This document shows positions 7,675 through 16,725 of a DNA stretch of 64,000 nt, in pieces. The notes under the pieces are model-generated. The model searched no databases. It had not been told where the DNA came from and was given only the letters and a program-made list of their open reading frames with translations. A program made the position numbers and the translations under genes. Position 1 is the first letter of the stretch, and every line of letters begins with the position of its first letter. Source of the DNA: Sinorhizobium garamanticum (GTDB lineage: Bacteria > Pseudomonadota > Alphaproteobacteria > Rhizobiales > Rhizobiaceae); contig NZ_CP120373.1 of the NCBI RefSeq assembly GCF_029892065.1, forward strand, positions 434,001 to 498,000, in the 5' to 3' direction.

Positions 7675-8970
7675 TTATTTCTGCACGCTCTCTTCGTGGT
7701 GGCGACGGATGCGCCGGACGACGAGCCAGACGCCTATGACGGCAAAAGGGACCGCAAGGCCGGTCAAAAGGTTGGGATCGACCGGCAGTTCGTAGCTCAC
7801 GGCCTTGGCGAGATAGCCGAACAGCCCGACGACATAATAGGAAATGGCGGCAACCGACAGGCCTTCGACGGTCTGTTGGAGGCGCAACTGCAGCTTGGCC
7901 CGACGGTCCATCGAATTCAGCAGGGCGCTGTTCTGCTTTTCCAGCTCAACATCGATCCAGCTTCTGAGAAGCGCCGTGGCGCGCGCGAGCTTGCGCGAGA
8001 GGTTCGCCTGGCGCTCCTCGACCGACTGGCAGGTTCGCATCGCCGGCGCCAACCGGCGTTCGAGAAACGTGCCGATCGTCTCGTAGCCGGGCACGGCCGT
8101 CTCGGACAGCGTGCGGATGCGCTCCTGCACGATACCGTAATAGGCGCGGCTGGCACCGAAACGATAGAGGCTGAGGGCGGCACCGGCCTCGACGTCGGCG
8201 GCAAGCCGGGTGATTTCGGAGAGCATATCGTCGGCCTCTTCGCGGACGTTTTCCTTCATCCGCTGGGTAACCCCGGTCAGGCCGTCCTCCGTCCGGCGGA
8301 TTTCAGGCGACAGCGATTGCGCCAGCGGCAAGCCGAGCATGGCGAGGGTGCGATAGGTTTCGATATCGAGCAGGCGCTGCACGAGCGCGCCCGTGCCCGC
8401 CTCCGTCAGACCACGGTCAATGACGAGAATCTGCGTCAGCCCGTCGCCGTTCTGGCGAAAATCCGTCACCAGTACGGCCTGGCCGTTCTTGGTTTCGCTG
8501 CAGCAGAGGCTGGTCGGGTCGAAGACCTTGATCGCCTCACGCGTCTCCGGCGCGTCCGGCCGGATTTCGAGCCGAATACCGGAAATCAATGTGCCCGGCG
8601 GCGAAAACCCGTCACCGAACGGGTGGATGGGCACCTCGCCGCCGAAATGGTCGGGCGCCGGGGCGTCAAAGAAATAGGTGGAGAATTCCGTGTGGCGTTC
8701 CCAGCGCAACGTGCCTTTCCCCCAAGGAAGGGCATGGTGATTGGCATCACGGCCGGGCGGCGCGATGCCGCGTGAGCGCGACAGCTCGGACAATACTGCG
8801 TGGTCGACGATCGCGCCGCCGTCAGTCATGAAGGCAAGCTGAAAGATGACACGAGGCGTCGTCACCAGTGCATAGGGCCGCGAGTGAACCTCACCGAGAA
8901 CCTGCGCTCGCAGCGGCGCGGACGGAAATGCGAAACTGCCCTTTGCCATGAAGCGCTTCATCCCCCTCAC
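7675..8970 (-). CDS. DUF3422 family membrane-associated protein
   Basis: A 431-aa protein of the DUF3422 family, function unknown. The N-terminal FPSAPLRAQVLGEVHSRP is characteristic. The middle is rich in helices, and the C-terminal region has two hydrophobic segments (ISYYVVGLFGYLAK and LLTGLAVPFAVIGVWLVV) followed by a basic tail, so it is probably tail-anchored in the inner membrane. The start is uncertain: GTG 8970 has AAGGTGG about 9 nt upstream, while ATG 8961 and ATG 8949 (MAKGSFAFP) are alternatives. It ends 19 bp from the convergent LysR gene. Confidence 0.88.
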   Translation of the reverse strand: MRGMKRFMAKGSFAFPSAPLRAQVLGEVHSRPYALVTTPRVIFQLAFMTDGGAIVDHAVLSELSRSRGIAPPGRDANHHALPWGKGTLRWERHTEFSTYFFDAPAPDHFGGEVPIHPFGDGFSPPGTLISGIRLEIRPDAPETREAIKVFDPTSLCCSETKNGQAVLVTDFRQNGDGLTQILVIDRGLTEAGTGALVQRLLDIETYRTLAMLGLPLAQSLSPEIRRTEDGLTGVTQRMKENVREEADDMLSEITRLAADVEAGAALSLYRFGASRAYYGIVQERIRTLSETAVPGYETIGTFLERRLAPAMRTCQSVEERQANLSRKLARATALLRSWIDVELEKQNSALLNSMDRRAKLQLRLQQTVEGLSVAAISYYVVGLFGYLAKAVSYELPVDPNLLTGLAVPFAVIGVWLVVRRIRRHHEESVQK

Positions 8971-9059
8971 GCGTTCATCACCACCTTCTTATCAACCAGT
9001 CGGGCAAATTGAACAGGACGCATTGACGCAGTTTGACTTTTGTCAGTCCCGACCGTGAC

Positions 9060-9086
9060 AAAGTGGACAATCAATTTGACCACTTT
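9060..9086. promoter_or_regulatory. Palindromic operator candidate upstream of the FadR-type gene
   Basis: A 27-bp inverted repeat with arms AAAGTGGaCAA and TTGaCCACTTT around a 5-nt centre; only the eighth position breaks symmetry. Just upstream is a looser CTTTTGTCA..TGACAAAG pair. It lies 74 bp before the GTG start of the FadR-type regulator and 90 bp from the divergent DUF3422 gene, as expected for an autoregulatory GntR/FadR operator. Confidence 0.6.
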
Positions 9087-9159
9087 TCCCAGCCTGCTAG
9101 ATTGCAGCCGGCATGGAGGAGAAGGCGGGAAGCGTCTTGCTCCATCAGGAGAAATTGCC

Positions 9160-9951
9160 GTGACTGAAGACCAGCTCGACCTCTATGCGCGCATCAGCCA
9201 CAGCCGCACGGCGGACGAGGTCGTGCAGCAGATCGAGCTTCTGATCCTCGAAGGCGTTTTGCGCGACGGTGACCGGTTGCCGGGCGAGCGGGAACTGTCG
9301 AAGCGTTTCGACGTATCGAGACCGATCCTGCGCGAAGCCCTCAAGGAGCTGGAGGCACGTGGACTCTTGGAAAGCCGGCATGGCGGCGGCACATTCGTCG
9401 CCGACGTGGTCGGCCAGATCTTCTCGAAACCGCTGATCGAGCTCATCGGGCGCCACCACAAGGCGACGCAGGACTACCTGGAATACCGGCGGGAACTCGA
9501 GGGCCTGACGGCGGGGCTGGCGGCAAGCCGCGCCACCGATTTCGACCGCGACATCCTCACGCGCGTCATCGAGCGGATGCGGGCGGCCCACCGCAACGGC
9601 GATTTCGACGAGGAGCTCGCGGCCGACATTGAGCTGCACAACGCGATTGGCGAGAGTGCGCACAACATCATCCTGCTGCATACGCTGCGCGCCTGCTACC
9701 GGCTTCTGACCCAAGGGATATTCTTCCACCGCACTTCGGTGTTCGGCGCTCCCGGCGCGCGCGACCGGCTTCTCGCGCAGCACGAGGCAATCTACGACGC
9801 CATCATGGCCCGCGACCCGGAGGCCGCCAAGATTGCGGCGCAAAGCCATATCGATTTCGTCGCCGCTGCGGCATACGAAGCAGAGCGCACGGGCGAATGG
9901 GCGCGCATCGCCCGGCTGCGGCTTCAGCAGCGGGACCGCGCCCGATCCTAG
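9160..9951 (+). CDS. FadR-subfamily GntR transcriptional regulator
   Basis: A 263-aa GntR-family regulator. The winged HTH includes RLPGERELSKRFDVSRP and ILREALKELEARGLLESRHGGGTFV, followed by an all-helical FCD domain with the metal or ligand histidines in ELHNAIGESAHN and HEAIYDAIMARD. The start is GTG 9160 (VTEDQLDLYARIS), with AGGAGA 9 nt upstream; longer frames run into the operator region. FCD proteins usually sense lactate, glycolate or other small carboxylates. It could act on glcDEF 3 kb away, but nothing in the sequence proves this. The TAG stop is also the first bases of a palindromic repeat. Confidence 0.92.
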   Translation: MTEDQLDLYARISHSRTADEVVQQIELLILEGVLRDGDRLPGERELSKRFDVSRPILREALKELEARGLLESRHGGGTFVADVVGQIFSKPLIELIGRHHKATQDYLEYRRELEGLTAGLAASRATDFDRDILTRVIERMRAAHRNGDFDEELAADIELHNAIGESAHNIILLHTLRACYRLLTQGIFFHRTSVFGAPGARDRLLAQHEAIYDAIMARDPEAAKIAAQSHIDFVAAAAYEAERTGEWARIARLRLQQRDRARS

Positions 9952-10134
9952 AGCATCCCGCTTTCAAGTGGCATCACTGAAAGCGGATAGGAGCGTCCTT
10001 TGTGCGTTCATTTGAACGTGCGGCGCTCTACTGCATGAGTCCTCAAATCGGAGTCGATTTAAGGACAAAATCATGCAGCAATTCAAAGTTCTACAGCGAC
10101 CTTTGCGCGTCTGATTAGACGCGCGGCGCTGTAG
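9949..10134 (+). repeat. Mosaic repeat: short palindrome plus RIME
   Basis: 9949-10027 begins TAGAGCATCCCGCTTTCA, with a GCTTTCA..TGAAAGC palindrome and a damaged copy of the GCGTCC..GGCGCT half-element. 10028-10134 is a full direct-orientation RIME (CTACTGCATG to GGCGCTGTAG). The rest of the gap to the Nudix gene (10135-10337) shows no gene. Confidence 0.85.
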
Positions 10135-10346
10135 GCCTGTCATCAGAATTTCATGGAAACGCATTCGCCGGGAACGGGACCGGGGCCTTTGCGTTATGTA
10201 TAGTCGCAACGAGTGATGACGTGTCGGAACTTCGCCGTCATCTCGCCGGTTATGGGGTGTACAAACGTCATTTACAGGCAAGCTGGACGAGTCATACTTG
10301 CGAAACTGCTAATGCCTGTTGATTCGCATAAGGAGTATTGATCCCC

Positions 10347-10850
10347 TTGAACTTTTTGAACCGGTTAGCTGCTGATGTGCATCTGATGCTGCGTCGCCCG
10401 GCGCGCATGCAATATGCTGCGCTCTGCTACCGGATCCGCAAGAAGACGGGTGCGCTGGAGATCCTCCTGATCACCAGCCGCGATACCGGCCGCTGGGTCA
10501 TTCCCAAGGGCTGGCCGATGCAAGGCAAGCGGGCCCATGAGGTCGCGGAACGCGAGGCCTATGAAGAGGCCGGAGTGAAAGGCAAGGCGCAGAGGGCCGC
10601 AATCGGCGCCTATGTCTACCAGAAGCGCATGAACCACGGGCTCAAGATCTCCTGCAAGGTCCAGGTGCACGCGCTCGAATTCGATGACTTCTGCAAGAAC
10701 TTCCCCGAAAAGGGCACGCGGCGCCTTGAATGGGTCGACTACAAGGAAGCGGCAAGCCGTGTTGCCGAACCCTCGCTGAAGAGCCTCATACTGGCGTTCG
10801 GCGAACGGATGGCGGCGCCTACATCCCTTCCCAAGAGCGCAAACGGCTGA
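10347..10850 (+). CDS. Nudix hydrolase
   Basis: A 167-aa Nudix protein. The motif region reads RWVIPKGWPMQGKRAHEVAE followed by REAYEEAGVKG; the catalytic REAYEEAG core is intact, while the first Glu of the textbook box is replaced by Lys. This PKGWPM-type variant resembles diphosphoinositol-polyphosphate phosphohydrolase-like Nudix proteins common in alphaproteobacteria, so a nucleotide or inositol-pyrophosphate substrate is possible. The start is uncertain: AAGGAG at 10330-10335 is 2 nt from TTG 10338 and 11 nt from TTG 10347, and there is no nearby ATG. Confidence 0.88.
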   Translation: MNFLNRLAADVHLMLRRPARMQYAALCYRIRKKTGALEILLITSRDTGRWVIPKGWPMQGKRAHEVAEREAYEEAGVKGKAQRAAIGAYVYQKRMNHGLKISCKVQVHALEFDDFCKNFPEKGTRRLEWVDYKEAASRVAEPSLKSLILAFGERMAAPTSLPKSANG

Positions 10851-10985
10851 CGCAGGACGTCGGCGGACGGCATCGGCCGTACTTGAAAAACCGGCCATCG
10901 GCCATTGCGGCCGTTCTCCCTTCAATTCCGCTTGAACGCGCTCGCCCGTACCGCTACTGGCGATTATGACAATGGAGATCGACCC

Positions 10986-12482
10986 GTGCCGCGTCCGCGC
11001 CTGGAAAAGCTGACCCTGGACAAGGACCTCGACAAGCTCAGTCTTGCCGAGGAAGCGTCACATCACGTGAGGCGCAGGTTGGCGGCCCCCGGCCTGGCGC
11101 TGCTCTTCCTCCTTCTCAGCATGGCGTTCGCGGCAATCTATGTGGTCGGCTCGTCGGGTGCCGCCATCGTCGTCGCGGCAGCGGCGATGGCCGGCTACAT
11201 GGCCATGAACATCGGCGCCAACGACGTGACGAACAACGTCGGCGCCGCCGTCGGCGCAAAGGCGATGACGATGGCGACGGCCTTGGCGATCGCCGCCGTC
11301 TTCGAAATCGCCGGTGCTTTGATCGCGGGGCGGAAGGTCACGCTTACGATCGAGGCGGGCATCGTCGACGGCGGGCTCGTCGATCCTCACACGCTCGTGT
11401 GGGTGATGATGTCCGCGCTGATCTCGTCCGCAGCCTGGATCAACATCGCCACCTATTCGCGCGCGCCGGTATCTACCACCCACTCGATCATCGGCGGCAT
11501 CGCCGGCGCCGGCATGACCGCCGCCGGTCTTTCCAGTGTCAAATGGTGGGCGCTCGCCGGCATTACGGCAAGCTGGTCGATATCGCCGCTGCTTGGCGGC
11601 GCCATCGCAGCGATTTTCCTGGCCTTCCTCAAGGAATTCATCATCTATCGCGAGGACAAGATCGAGGCCGCGCGACGCTGGATGCCGATCGTCCTGGGTG
11701 TGACGGCGGGCGCCTTCACCGCCTACGTGGCGGTTTTCGCGCTCGTTCATGTGGCCGTCATTTCGCTTTCGACCTGTCTTCTGATCGGCCTGTTCATGGG
11801 CATCGTCTGCTATGTGTCGAGCAAGCCGTGGATCCACCGCCAGTCGGAGGGTCTCGACAACCGCAATCAGTCGCTGCGCAAGCTGTTCCGCATGCCGTTG
11901 ATATTTTCAGCGGCGCTGCTTTCCTTTGCGCACGGTGCCAATGACGTTTCCAACGCGATTGGTCCGCTGTCCGCGATCGTGTCCGCTGTCGATGGCGCCG
12001 TATCAACCGAAAGCGCGAGGGCGCCCTTTTGGGTGCTGCTGATCGGCGCGCTCGGTATCTCGCTCGGCCTGCTGCTCTACGGGCCGCTTCTGATCCGGGT
12101 CGTCGGCGAAGACATCACCCGTCTCAATCCCATGCGCGCCTTCTGCGTTGCGCTTGCCACAGCAGTCACCGTGTTGCTTGCATCCGCACTCGGCCTGCCG
12201 ATCAGTTCTACGCACACGGCGGTCGGCGCGGTCTTCGGCGTCGGCTTCTTCCGCGAGTGGTACACGCGCCGCTCCAGGCGCCGGCTCGAGTACGTTCGAC
12301 GAAAGACGGGGCAGGAAGATTTCATGGGCGCGGCGGAAGCCAACTTCGCCGAGGTGCGTCGACGCCGGCTGGTGCGCCGCTCCCATTTCCTGACCATCAT
12401 TGCGGCCTGGGTCATCACCGTGCCGGCGTCCGCCCTGCTCTCCGCATTCGTCTATCTCATCCTTTCCGGCTTTTTCCTCTGA
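10986..12482 (+). CDS. PiT-family inorganic phosphate transporter
   Basis: A 498-aa membrane protein starting at GTG 10986 (GGAG 8 nt upstream). It has both PiT signatures, [10 protein letters not shown] in the N-terminal half and [10 protein letters not shown] in the C-terminal half, each followed by the STTHS or SSTHT loop ([25 protein letters not shown]). The family imports phosphate (often as metal phosphate) by proton or sodium symport. About 60 cytoplasmic residues precede the first membrane segment, and a long basic loop (around [20 protein letters not shown]) is present near the C-terminus, giving a protein longer than the minimal Pit. rsmE follows after 11 bp and may be co-transcribed. 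Confidence 0.92.
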   Translation: MPRPRLEKLTLDKDLDKLSLAEEASHHVRRRLAAPGLALLFLLLSMAFAAIYVVGSSGAAIVVAAAAMAGYMAMNIGANDVTNNVGAAVGAKAMTMATALAIAAVFEIAGALIAGRKVTLTIEAGIVDGGLVDPHTLVWVMMSALISSAAWINIATYSRAPVSTTHSIIGGIAGAGMTAAGLSSVKWWALAGITASWSISPLLGGAIAAIFLAFLKEFIIYREDKIEAARRWMPIVLGVTAGAFTAYVAVFALVHVAVISLSTCLLIGLFMGIVCYVSSKPWIHRQSEGLDNRNQSLRKLFRMPLIFSAALLSFAHGANDVSNAIGPLSAIVSAVDGAVSTESARAPFWVLLIGALGISLGLLLYGPLLIRVVGEDITRLNPMRAFCVALATAVTVLLASALGLPISSTHTAVGAVFGVGFFREWYTRRSRRRLEYVRRKTGQEDFMGAAEANFAEVRRRRLVRRSHFLTIIAAWVITVPASALLSAFVYLILSGFFL

Positions 12483-12493
12483 AGGTGACCGAA

Positions 12494-13231
12494 TTGCGTG
12501 CCAATTTCCGTATGCAGCGCCTGTTCTTGGAAAGCCCGCTTCATGCCGGTTCGATACACGAGGCCAGCAAGGAACAGTACAACTACCTCGTCAATGTGTT
12601 GCGCTTCGACGAAGGCGCGTCGCTGCTAGTCTTCAATGGTCGCGACGGCGAATGGCGGGCGGAGCTTTCGCTGCCGTCCAAGAAGCGTCTCCTGCTTACC
12701 GCGGTCGAACAGACGCGTCCGCAGCCCGCTCCTTGCGACCTCGTCTATCTCTTCGCGCCGCTCAAAGTCGGCCGGCTCGACTATCTGGTCCAGAAGGCCG
12801 TCGAAATGGGGGCCGGCCGACTGCAGCCGGTGATGACGCAGCACGTTCAAGGCAAGATCGGCAGCCTCGACCGGGTGCGTGCGAATGTGATCGAAGCGGC
12901 CGAACAATGCGGCGTGCTTGGCATTCCTCCGGTCGACACCCCGAGAAAACTCGAAGATCTTCTTCAGACCTGGCCGCGTGATCGCCGCATCGTCTACTGC
13001 GACGAAGGCAACGAAAGCCAGAATCCGCTGCCGATCCTGCAAGCAATTACCGAGCGCAAGCTCGCCCTGCTGATCGGCCCCGAAGGCGGCTTTTCCGAAG
13101 CCGAGCGGACGCTGCTGCGCAGCCTCGACTTCGTGACGGCGATCCCGCTCGGACCGCGGATCCTGCGGGCGGATACGGCGGCCGTCGCGGCAATGGCCGT
13201 CATCCAGGCGGCGGTCGGCGACTGGCGATGA
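12494..13231 (+). CDS. rsmE: 16S rRNA m3U1498 methyltransferase RsmE
   Basis: A 245-aa SPOUT-class methyltransferase that modifies U1498 of 16S rRNA. The N-terminal PUA-like part ([29 protein letters not shown]) is followed by a knotted domain with the SAM-binding loop [13 protein letters not shown] and the C-terminal [18 protein letters not shown]; both are diagnostic for RsmE. The start is taken as TTG 12494 with AAGGTG 7 nt upstream, 11 bp after the phosphate-transporter stop; ATG 12512 is the alternative. Two tandem RIME elements follow. Confidence 0.95.
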   Translation: MRANFRMQRLFLESPLHAGSIHEASKEQYNYLVNVLRFDEGASLLVFNGRDGEWRAELSLPSKKRLLLTAVEQTRPQPAPCDLVYLFAPLKVGRLDYLVQKAVEMGAGRLQPVMTQHVQGKIGSLDRVRANVIEAAEQCGVLGIPPVDTPRKLEDLLQTWPRDRRIVYCDEGNESQNPLPILQAITERKLALLIGPEGGFSEAERTLLRSLDFVTAIPLGPRILRADTAAVAAMAVIQAAVGDWR

Positions 13232-13254
13232 TCCGTCGCCCTCTCGCACGCTCT

Positions 13255-13362
13255 CTACAGCGCCGCGTGTCCAATCAGACGCGCAAAGGACGCTGTAGCA
13301 CTTTGAATTTGCTGCATGTTTTCACCCTTAAATCGACTACGATTTAAGAAAGCATGCAGTAG
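13255..13362 (-). repeat. RIME-type element (first of a tandem pair)
   Basis: An inverted-orientation copy downstream of rsmE (CTACAGCGCC... ...CATGCAGTAG), with one extra base in the TTTGAATTTGCTGC stretch. Confidence 0.88.
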
Positions 13363-13460
13363 CGCCGCGCGTCCAACCAGATGCGCAAAGCACGCTGTAG
13401 CTCTTTGAATTGCTGCATGATTTGCCCTTAAGTCGACTCCGATTTAAGGAATCCCGCAGC
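13361..13460 (-). repeat. RIME-type element (second of a tandem pair)
   Basis: A head-to-tail second copy in the same orientation that shares the junction bases AG with the first. It lacks the leading CTACAG half and has a diverged right end (AATCCCGCAGC). Together the pair fills the gap between rsmE and gshA; 13461-13579 holds no other recognisable feature. Confidence 0.85.
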
Positions 13461-13579
13461 ACGGAGTTTTTTTGAGGAGATCTTGAAAGAAATTCACTTG
13501 CGCCGCACGTAATTACGGTTCAAGCACCCATCATTGCCCCTGCTGCCCGGCGGGCGCCGCTCAAACAAAGAAGACGCAT

Positions 13580-14953
13580 ATGGCCCGAGATACCACCGAC
13601 CAGACGCCGGTTACCTCTGTCGCTGAACTGACCGCCTACCTGGAGTCCGGATCGAAGCCGAAGGAGAAGTTTCGGATCGGTACGGAGCACGAGAAATTCG
13701 CCTTCTTCAAGGCGGACAACAGTCCCGTGCCCTATTTCGGCGAAGCCAGCATTCAGGCGCTTCTGAACGGGATGGCCGAGAAAAGCGGCTGGGAAGCGAT
13801 CCTCGACGAGGGCAACATCATCGGACTCGCCGAGCATTCTGGCAATGGCGCCATTTCTCTGGAACCTGGCGGGCAGTTCGAGCTCTCCGGCGCGCCGCTC
13901 GAGAACCTGCATCAGACCTGCAAGGAATCCAACCAGCACCTGGCCGTTCTTCGGGAAATTGCCGAACCACTCGGCATTCGCTTCCTCGGCATCGGCGGCA
14001 GTCCGAAATGGACATTTGCCGAGACGCCGCGCATGCCGAAATCGCGATATGGCATCATGACGCGCTACATGCCGAAGGTCGGTACCAAGGGCCTCGACAT
14101 GATGTATCGCACCTGCACCATCCAGGTGAATCTCGACTTCTCCTCCGAGGAGGACATGCGGCGCAAGATGCAGGTATCGATGAAACTGCAGCCACTCGCG
14201 ACTGCCCTTTTCGCAAGCTCTCCCTTCACCGACGGCAAGCCCAACGGCCTGCTTTCCTGGCGGGGCGACATCTGGCGCGATACCGATAATCAGCGCGCCG
14301 GTCTGCTGCCAGCTGCCTTCAGGCCGGAATTCGGCTTTGCCGATTATGTCGAATGGGCGCTCGACGTACCGATGTATTTCGTCGTACGCGATGGGCACTA
14401 CCATGACTGTACCCACGTGACGTTCCGGCAATTCATGGCCGGTGCGCTCAAGGGCGAGATCGCCGAATGGCAGCCCAATATGGGCGACTGGGCAAATCAC
14501 CTCTCGACGCTCTTCCCCGATGTCCGGCTGAAGCGCTTCCTCGAGATGCGCGGCGCCGATGGCGGCCCCTGGCGCCGGATCTGCGCGCTGCCGGCCTTCT
14601 GGGTCGGCCTGCTCTATGATGACGAGGCGCTTGCCGCGGCCGAGGGACTGACCCGTAGCTGGAGCTACGAGAACGTTCAGGCGTTGCGCGATGCCGTGCC
14701 CGCCCAGGCGCTTTCCGCGAAGCTCGGCACGACCTCCCTCTTCGACATCGCGCGTGAAGTTCTGGCGATTTCGCGCGCTGGCCTGAAGCGGCGCAATCGA
14801 CTGAACGGCGATGGAGTAGACGAAAGCCAGTTCCTGGCGCCACTCGACGAAGTGCTGGCGAAGAAGGCGACACTCGCCGAAGACCTGCTGGCGCTTTATA
14901 ACGGCCGCTGGAACGGTTCTGTCGAGCCGGTATTCGCCGAATACCAGTATTGA
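13580..14953 (+). CDS. gshA: Glutamate-cysteine ligase
   Basis: A 457-aa enzyme of the plant/alphaproteobacterial GCS2 type, which joins glutamate and cysteine in the ATP-dependent first step of glutathione synthesis. Typical stretches are FRIGTEHEKFAFF near the N-terminus, ISLEPGGQFELSGAPLENLH, and MMYRTCTIQVNLDFSSEEDM. Its length matches the family. It is monocistronic in appearance, between RIME elements and the DUF937 gene. In rhizobia glutathione is needed for stress resistance and symbiosis, so the LsrB-like regulator 1.8 kb downstream is worth noting, but no direct link is shown here. Confidence 0.96.
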   Translation: MARDTTDQTPVTSVAELTAYLESGSKPKEKFRIGTEHEKFAFFKADNSPVPYFGEASIQALLNGMAEKSGWEAILDEGNIIGLAEHSGNGAISLEPGGQFELSGAPLENLHQTCKESNQHLAVLREIAEPLGIRFLGIGGSPKWTFAETPRMPKSRYGIMTRYMPKVGTKGLDMMYRTCTIQVNLDFSSEEDMRRKMQVSMKLQPLATALFASSPFTDGKPNGLLSWRGDIWRDTDNQRAGLLPAAFRPEFGFADYVEWALDVPMYFVVRDGHYHDCTHVTFRQFMAGALKGEIAEWQPNMGDWANHLSTLFPDVRLKRFLEMRGADGGPWRRICALPAFWVGLLYDDEALAAAEGLTRSWSYENVQALRDAVPAQALSAKLGTTSLFDIAREVLAISRAGLKRRNRLNGDGVDESQFLAPLDEVLAKKATLAEDLLALYNGRWNGSVEPVFAEYQY

Positions 14954-15052
14954 GCGCGCCGAGGCATTCGCTCGCTTAAAAAGGCGGTTTGCAGTCCCCC
15001 ATTTCCCGTTATAGTGCGGTGAGATGCGTCGTTCGGCTGGGAAGGAACTGGG

Positions 15053-15871
15053 ATGGCACCGCTTTTTGACATGTTCGCGCAGGCGCAGAACGGCAAGGCC
15101 ATCGAGATGATGGCGAAGCAATACGGCCTCGCCCAGGAACAAATGATGAAGGCGACGGCGGCGCTTCTGCCCGCTTTCTCAACGGCCTTCAAGCGCAACA
15201 CCGCCAATCCTTATGATTTCGGTGCGCTGCTGGGCGCGCTTTCAACCGGCAATTATGCAAAATATTTCGAGGACATGAGCCAAGCCTTCACGCCGCAGGG
15301 CATGGCCGACGGCAACGGCGTCCTCGGTCAGTTGTTCGGCTCCAAGGAGATGTCGCGCGCGATTGCCGCACAAGCCGCACAGATGACCGGCATCGGCCAG
15401 GAGATTTACAAGCAGATGCTGCCGGTGATGGCGAGCACCCTGATGGGCGGCCTCTTCAAACAAACGACCGGCGCGTCCGGAGATGCCTTCGCCAACAATC
15501 CCATGATGGTGATGATGCAGCAATGGATGGAGGCAACGGGGCTGGCCAAAAAACCCGATCCCGCCCCGACCGCCTTCGACAATCCCTTCATTCAGGCGAT
15601 GCAGGGATTCTTCGGTACGGCAAAGACGGAAGGCAAGCCGAAGACGCCGGACATCTTCGCCGACAATCCTTTCTTCAAGGCGTTTCAGGACATGATGCAA
15701 AGAGGTGCGAGCACACCCGAAAAAACACCCGCGGAAAACCCGGCCTTTGCGCAGTTTTCCGAGATGATGAACACGATGTTCGACAGCGGGCTCGAGATGC
15801 AGAAGGAATATCAGAAGAACATCGACGCCCTGTTCGAGAGCTACAAGAAAAGTTCCGGCGACAAGACATAG
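15053..15871 (+). CDS. DUF937-domain protein with NPF-containing repeats
   Basis: A 272-aa protein starting at ATG 15053, preceded by GGAAGGAA. The first ~110 residues (LFDMFAQAQNGKAIEMMAKQ, LLPAFSTAFKRN) fit DUF937, a helical domain of unknown role. The C-terminal half holds three related segments spaced about 45-50 residues apart: DNPFIQAMQGFFG, DNPFFKAFQDMMQ and ENPAFAQFSEMM. It is rich in Met, Ala and Gln and has no signal peptide. The TAG stop also begins a palindromic repeat. No function can be assigned. Confidence 0.85.
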   Translation: MAPLFDMFAQAQNGKAIEMMAKQYGLAQEQMMKATAALLPAFSTAFKRNTANPYDFGALLGALSTGNYAKYFEDMSQAFTPQGMADGNGVLGQLFGSKEMSRAIAAQAAQMTGIGQEIYKQMLPVMASTLMGGLFKQTTGASGDAFANNPMMVMMQQWMEATGLAKKPDPAPTAFDNPFIQAMQGFFGTAKTEGKPKTPDIFADNPFFKAFQDMMQRGASTPEKTPAENPAFAQFSEMMNTMFDSGLEMQKEYQKNIDALFESYKKSSGDKT

Positions 15872-15964
15872 ATCATTTCACCGCTTCATTGAAACAGCGA
15901 AATAAGCTCTGAAACGACGCAATCCCGGACGGAACACCGTTACACACTTTTCCTGGAATTGCTT
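15869..15964 (+). repeat. Second dispersed palindromic repeat family, copy A
   Basis: It begins with the stop codon of the DUF937 gene (TAGATCATTTCACCG) and contains TTTCACCGCTTC..GAAACAGCGAAA and CCCGGACGG..TCCTGGAATTGC. Related copies occur at about 58382-58460 and 58898-58966. This is a familiar type of rhizobial intergenic palindrome, distinct from RIME (family assignment from memory). Confidence 0.75.
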
Positions 15965-16030
15965 GAAGGCACATTGCATTCAAACGGATTCATCTGACGC
16001 CTTCGACAGCGCCCTTGCAGAACCGCGCGT

Positions 16031-16067
16031 AAAAAAGCCCGGTGCATGTCTTGGTCATGCACCGGGC
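16031..16067 (-). terminator. Rho-independent terminator of the DUF1127 gene
   Basis: On the minus strand, a perfect 12-bp stem (GCCCGGTGCATG / CATGCACCGGGC) with a 7-nt loop is followed directly by TTTTTT. It lies 157 bp past the stop of the leftward DUF1127 gene. Between them is another hairpin (TGATCCGC..GCGGATCA, around 16149-16182). Confidence 0.85.
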
Positions 16068-16223
16068 AAGCGGCAGGGTCTATTGGCTCATACCCTGCGG
16101 GGAACGTTTCGGTGCGGGTCGGCGCACCGTGAACCGGATTTCGACGGCATGATCCGCAAAGGCGGCAACCGATCGCGGATCATGCCGTATGGCGCATCCA
16201 AGGCGGAGGGATGCGCCAAGGGG

Positions 16224-16520
16224 TTAATCGTGGCGTACCCCCCGGTAGAAGAGGTTCGCCCGGTTTCGGGAGGCGCGCGTCAGATAGCTGCCCGGATTGT
16301 CGAAGAACGAGGAGGTCAAAGCCTCGTGCAGGTCTTCGCGTTTCAATCCCATGTCGAGCAACTGCCGGTCGTCAAGATCTTGCAGACGTGCGATCTGGCG
16401 GCGGTTGCGGAACAGGCGCCAGACAGTCGTCAGCACGCCGGTCACGCCTGCCGTGCGGGATGCAAGCGGCTGCTTTCCTGCAACGAGGTCGAGATCGAAG
16501 GCGTGTTGGGTCGTGCGCAT
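16224..16520 (-). CDS. DUF1127 (YjiS-like) small protein
   Basis: A 98-aa protein with a C-terminal half matching DUF1127: RNRRQIARLQDLDDRQLLDMGL, the arginine-rich helix and the LxDLDDRxLxDMGL signature. DUF1127 proteins bind RNA or small-molecule regulators in some alphaproteobacteria and take part in stress or phosphate responses; this member's role is unknown. It has an N-terminal extension of about 30 residues before the domain. It is divergent from the LsrB-like regulator and has a strong terminator downstream. Confidence 0.88.
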   Translation of the reverse strand: MRTTQHAFDLDLVAGKQPLASRTAGVTGVLTTVWRLFRNRRQIARLQDLDDRQLLDMGLKREDLHEALTSSFFDNPGSYLTRASRNRANLFYRGVRHD

Positions 16521-16725
16521 GGCGGTACTCCTTTTTCAGGCACGAAGAAGCCCACTCCCTGCGGGGAGGTCATACGCAGGGGCAGGCAGTAAAGTTTCGG
16601 AGTCAGCGACGAATTTCGCGGACAGGACTGATGTGATTTGCACGCTATTAGTCGCAAATGCTTATTGATCAGTCCAACGAATGTTTTTAATGATATTCAT
16701 CAAACAATCTTATGGGTATACGGCC

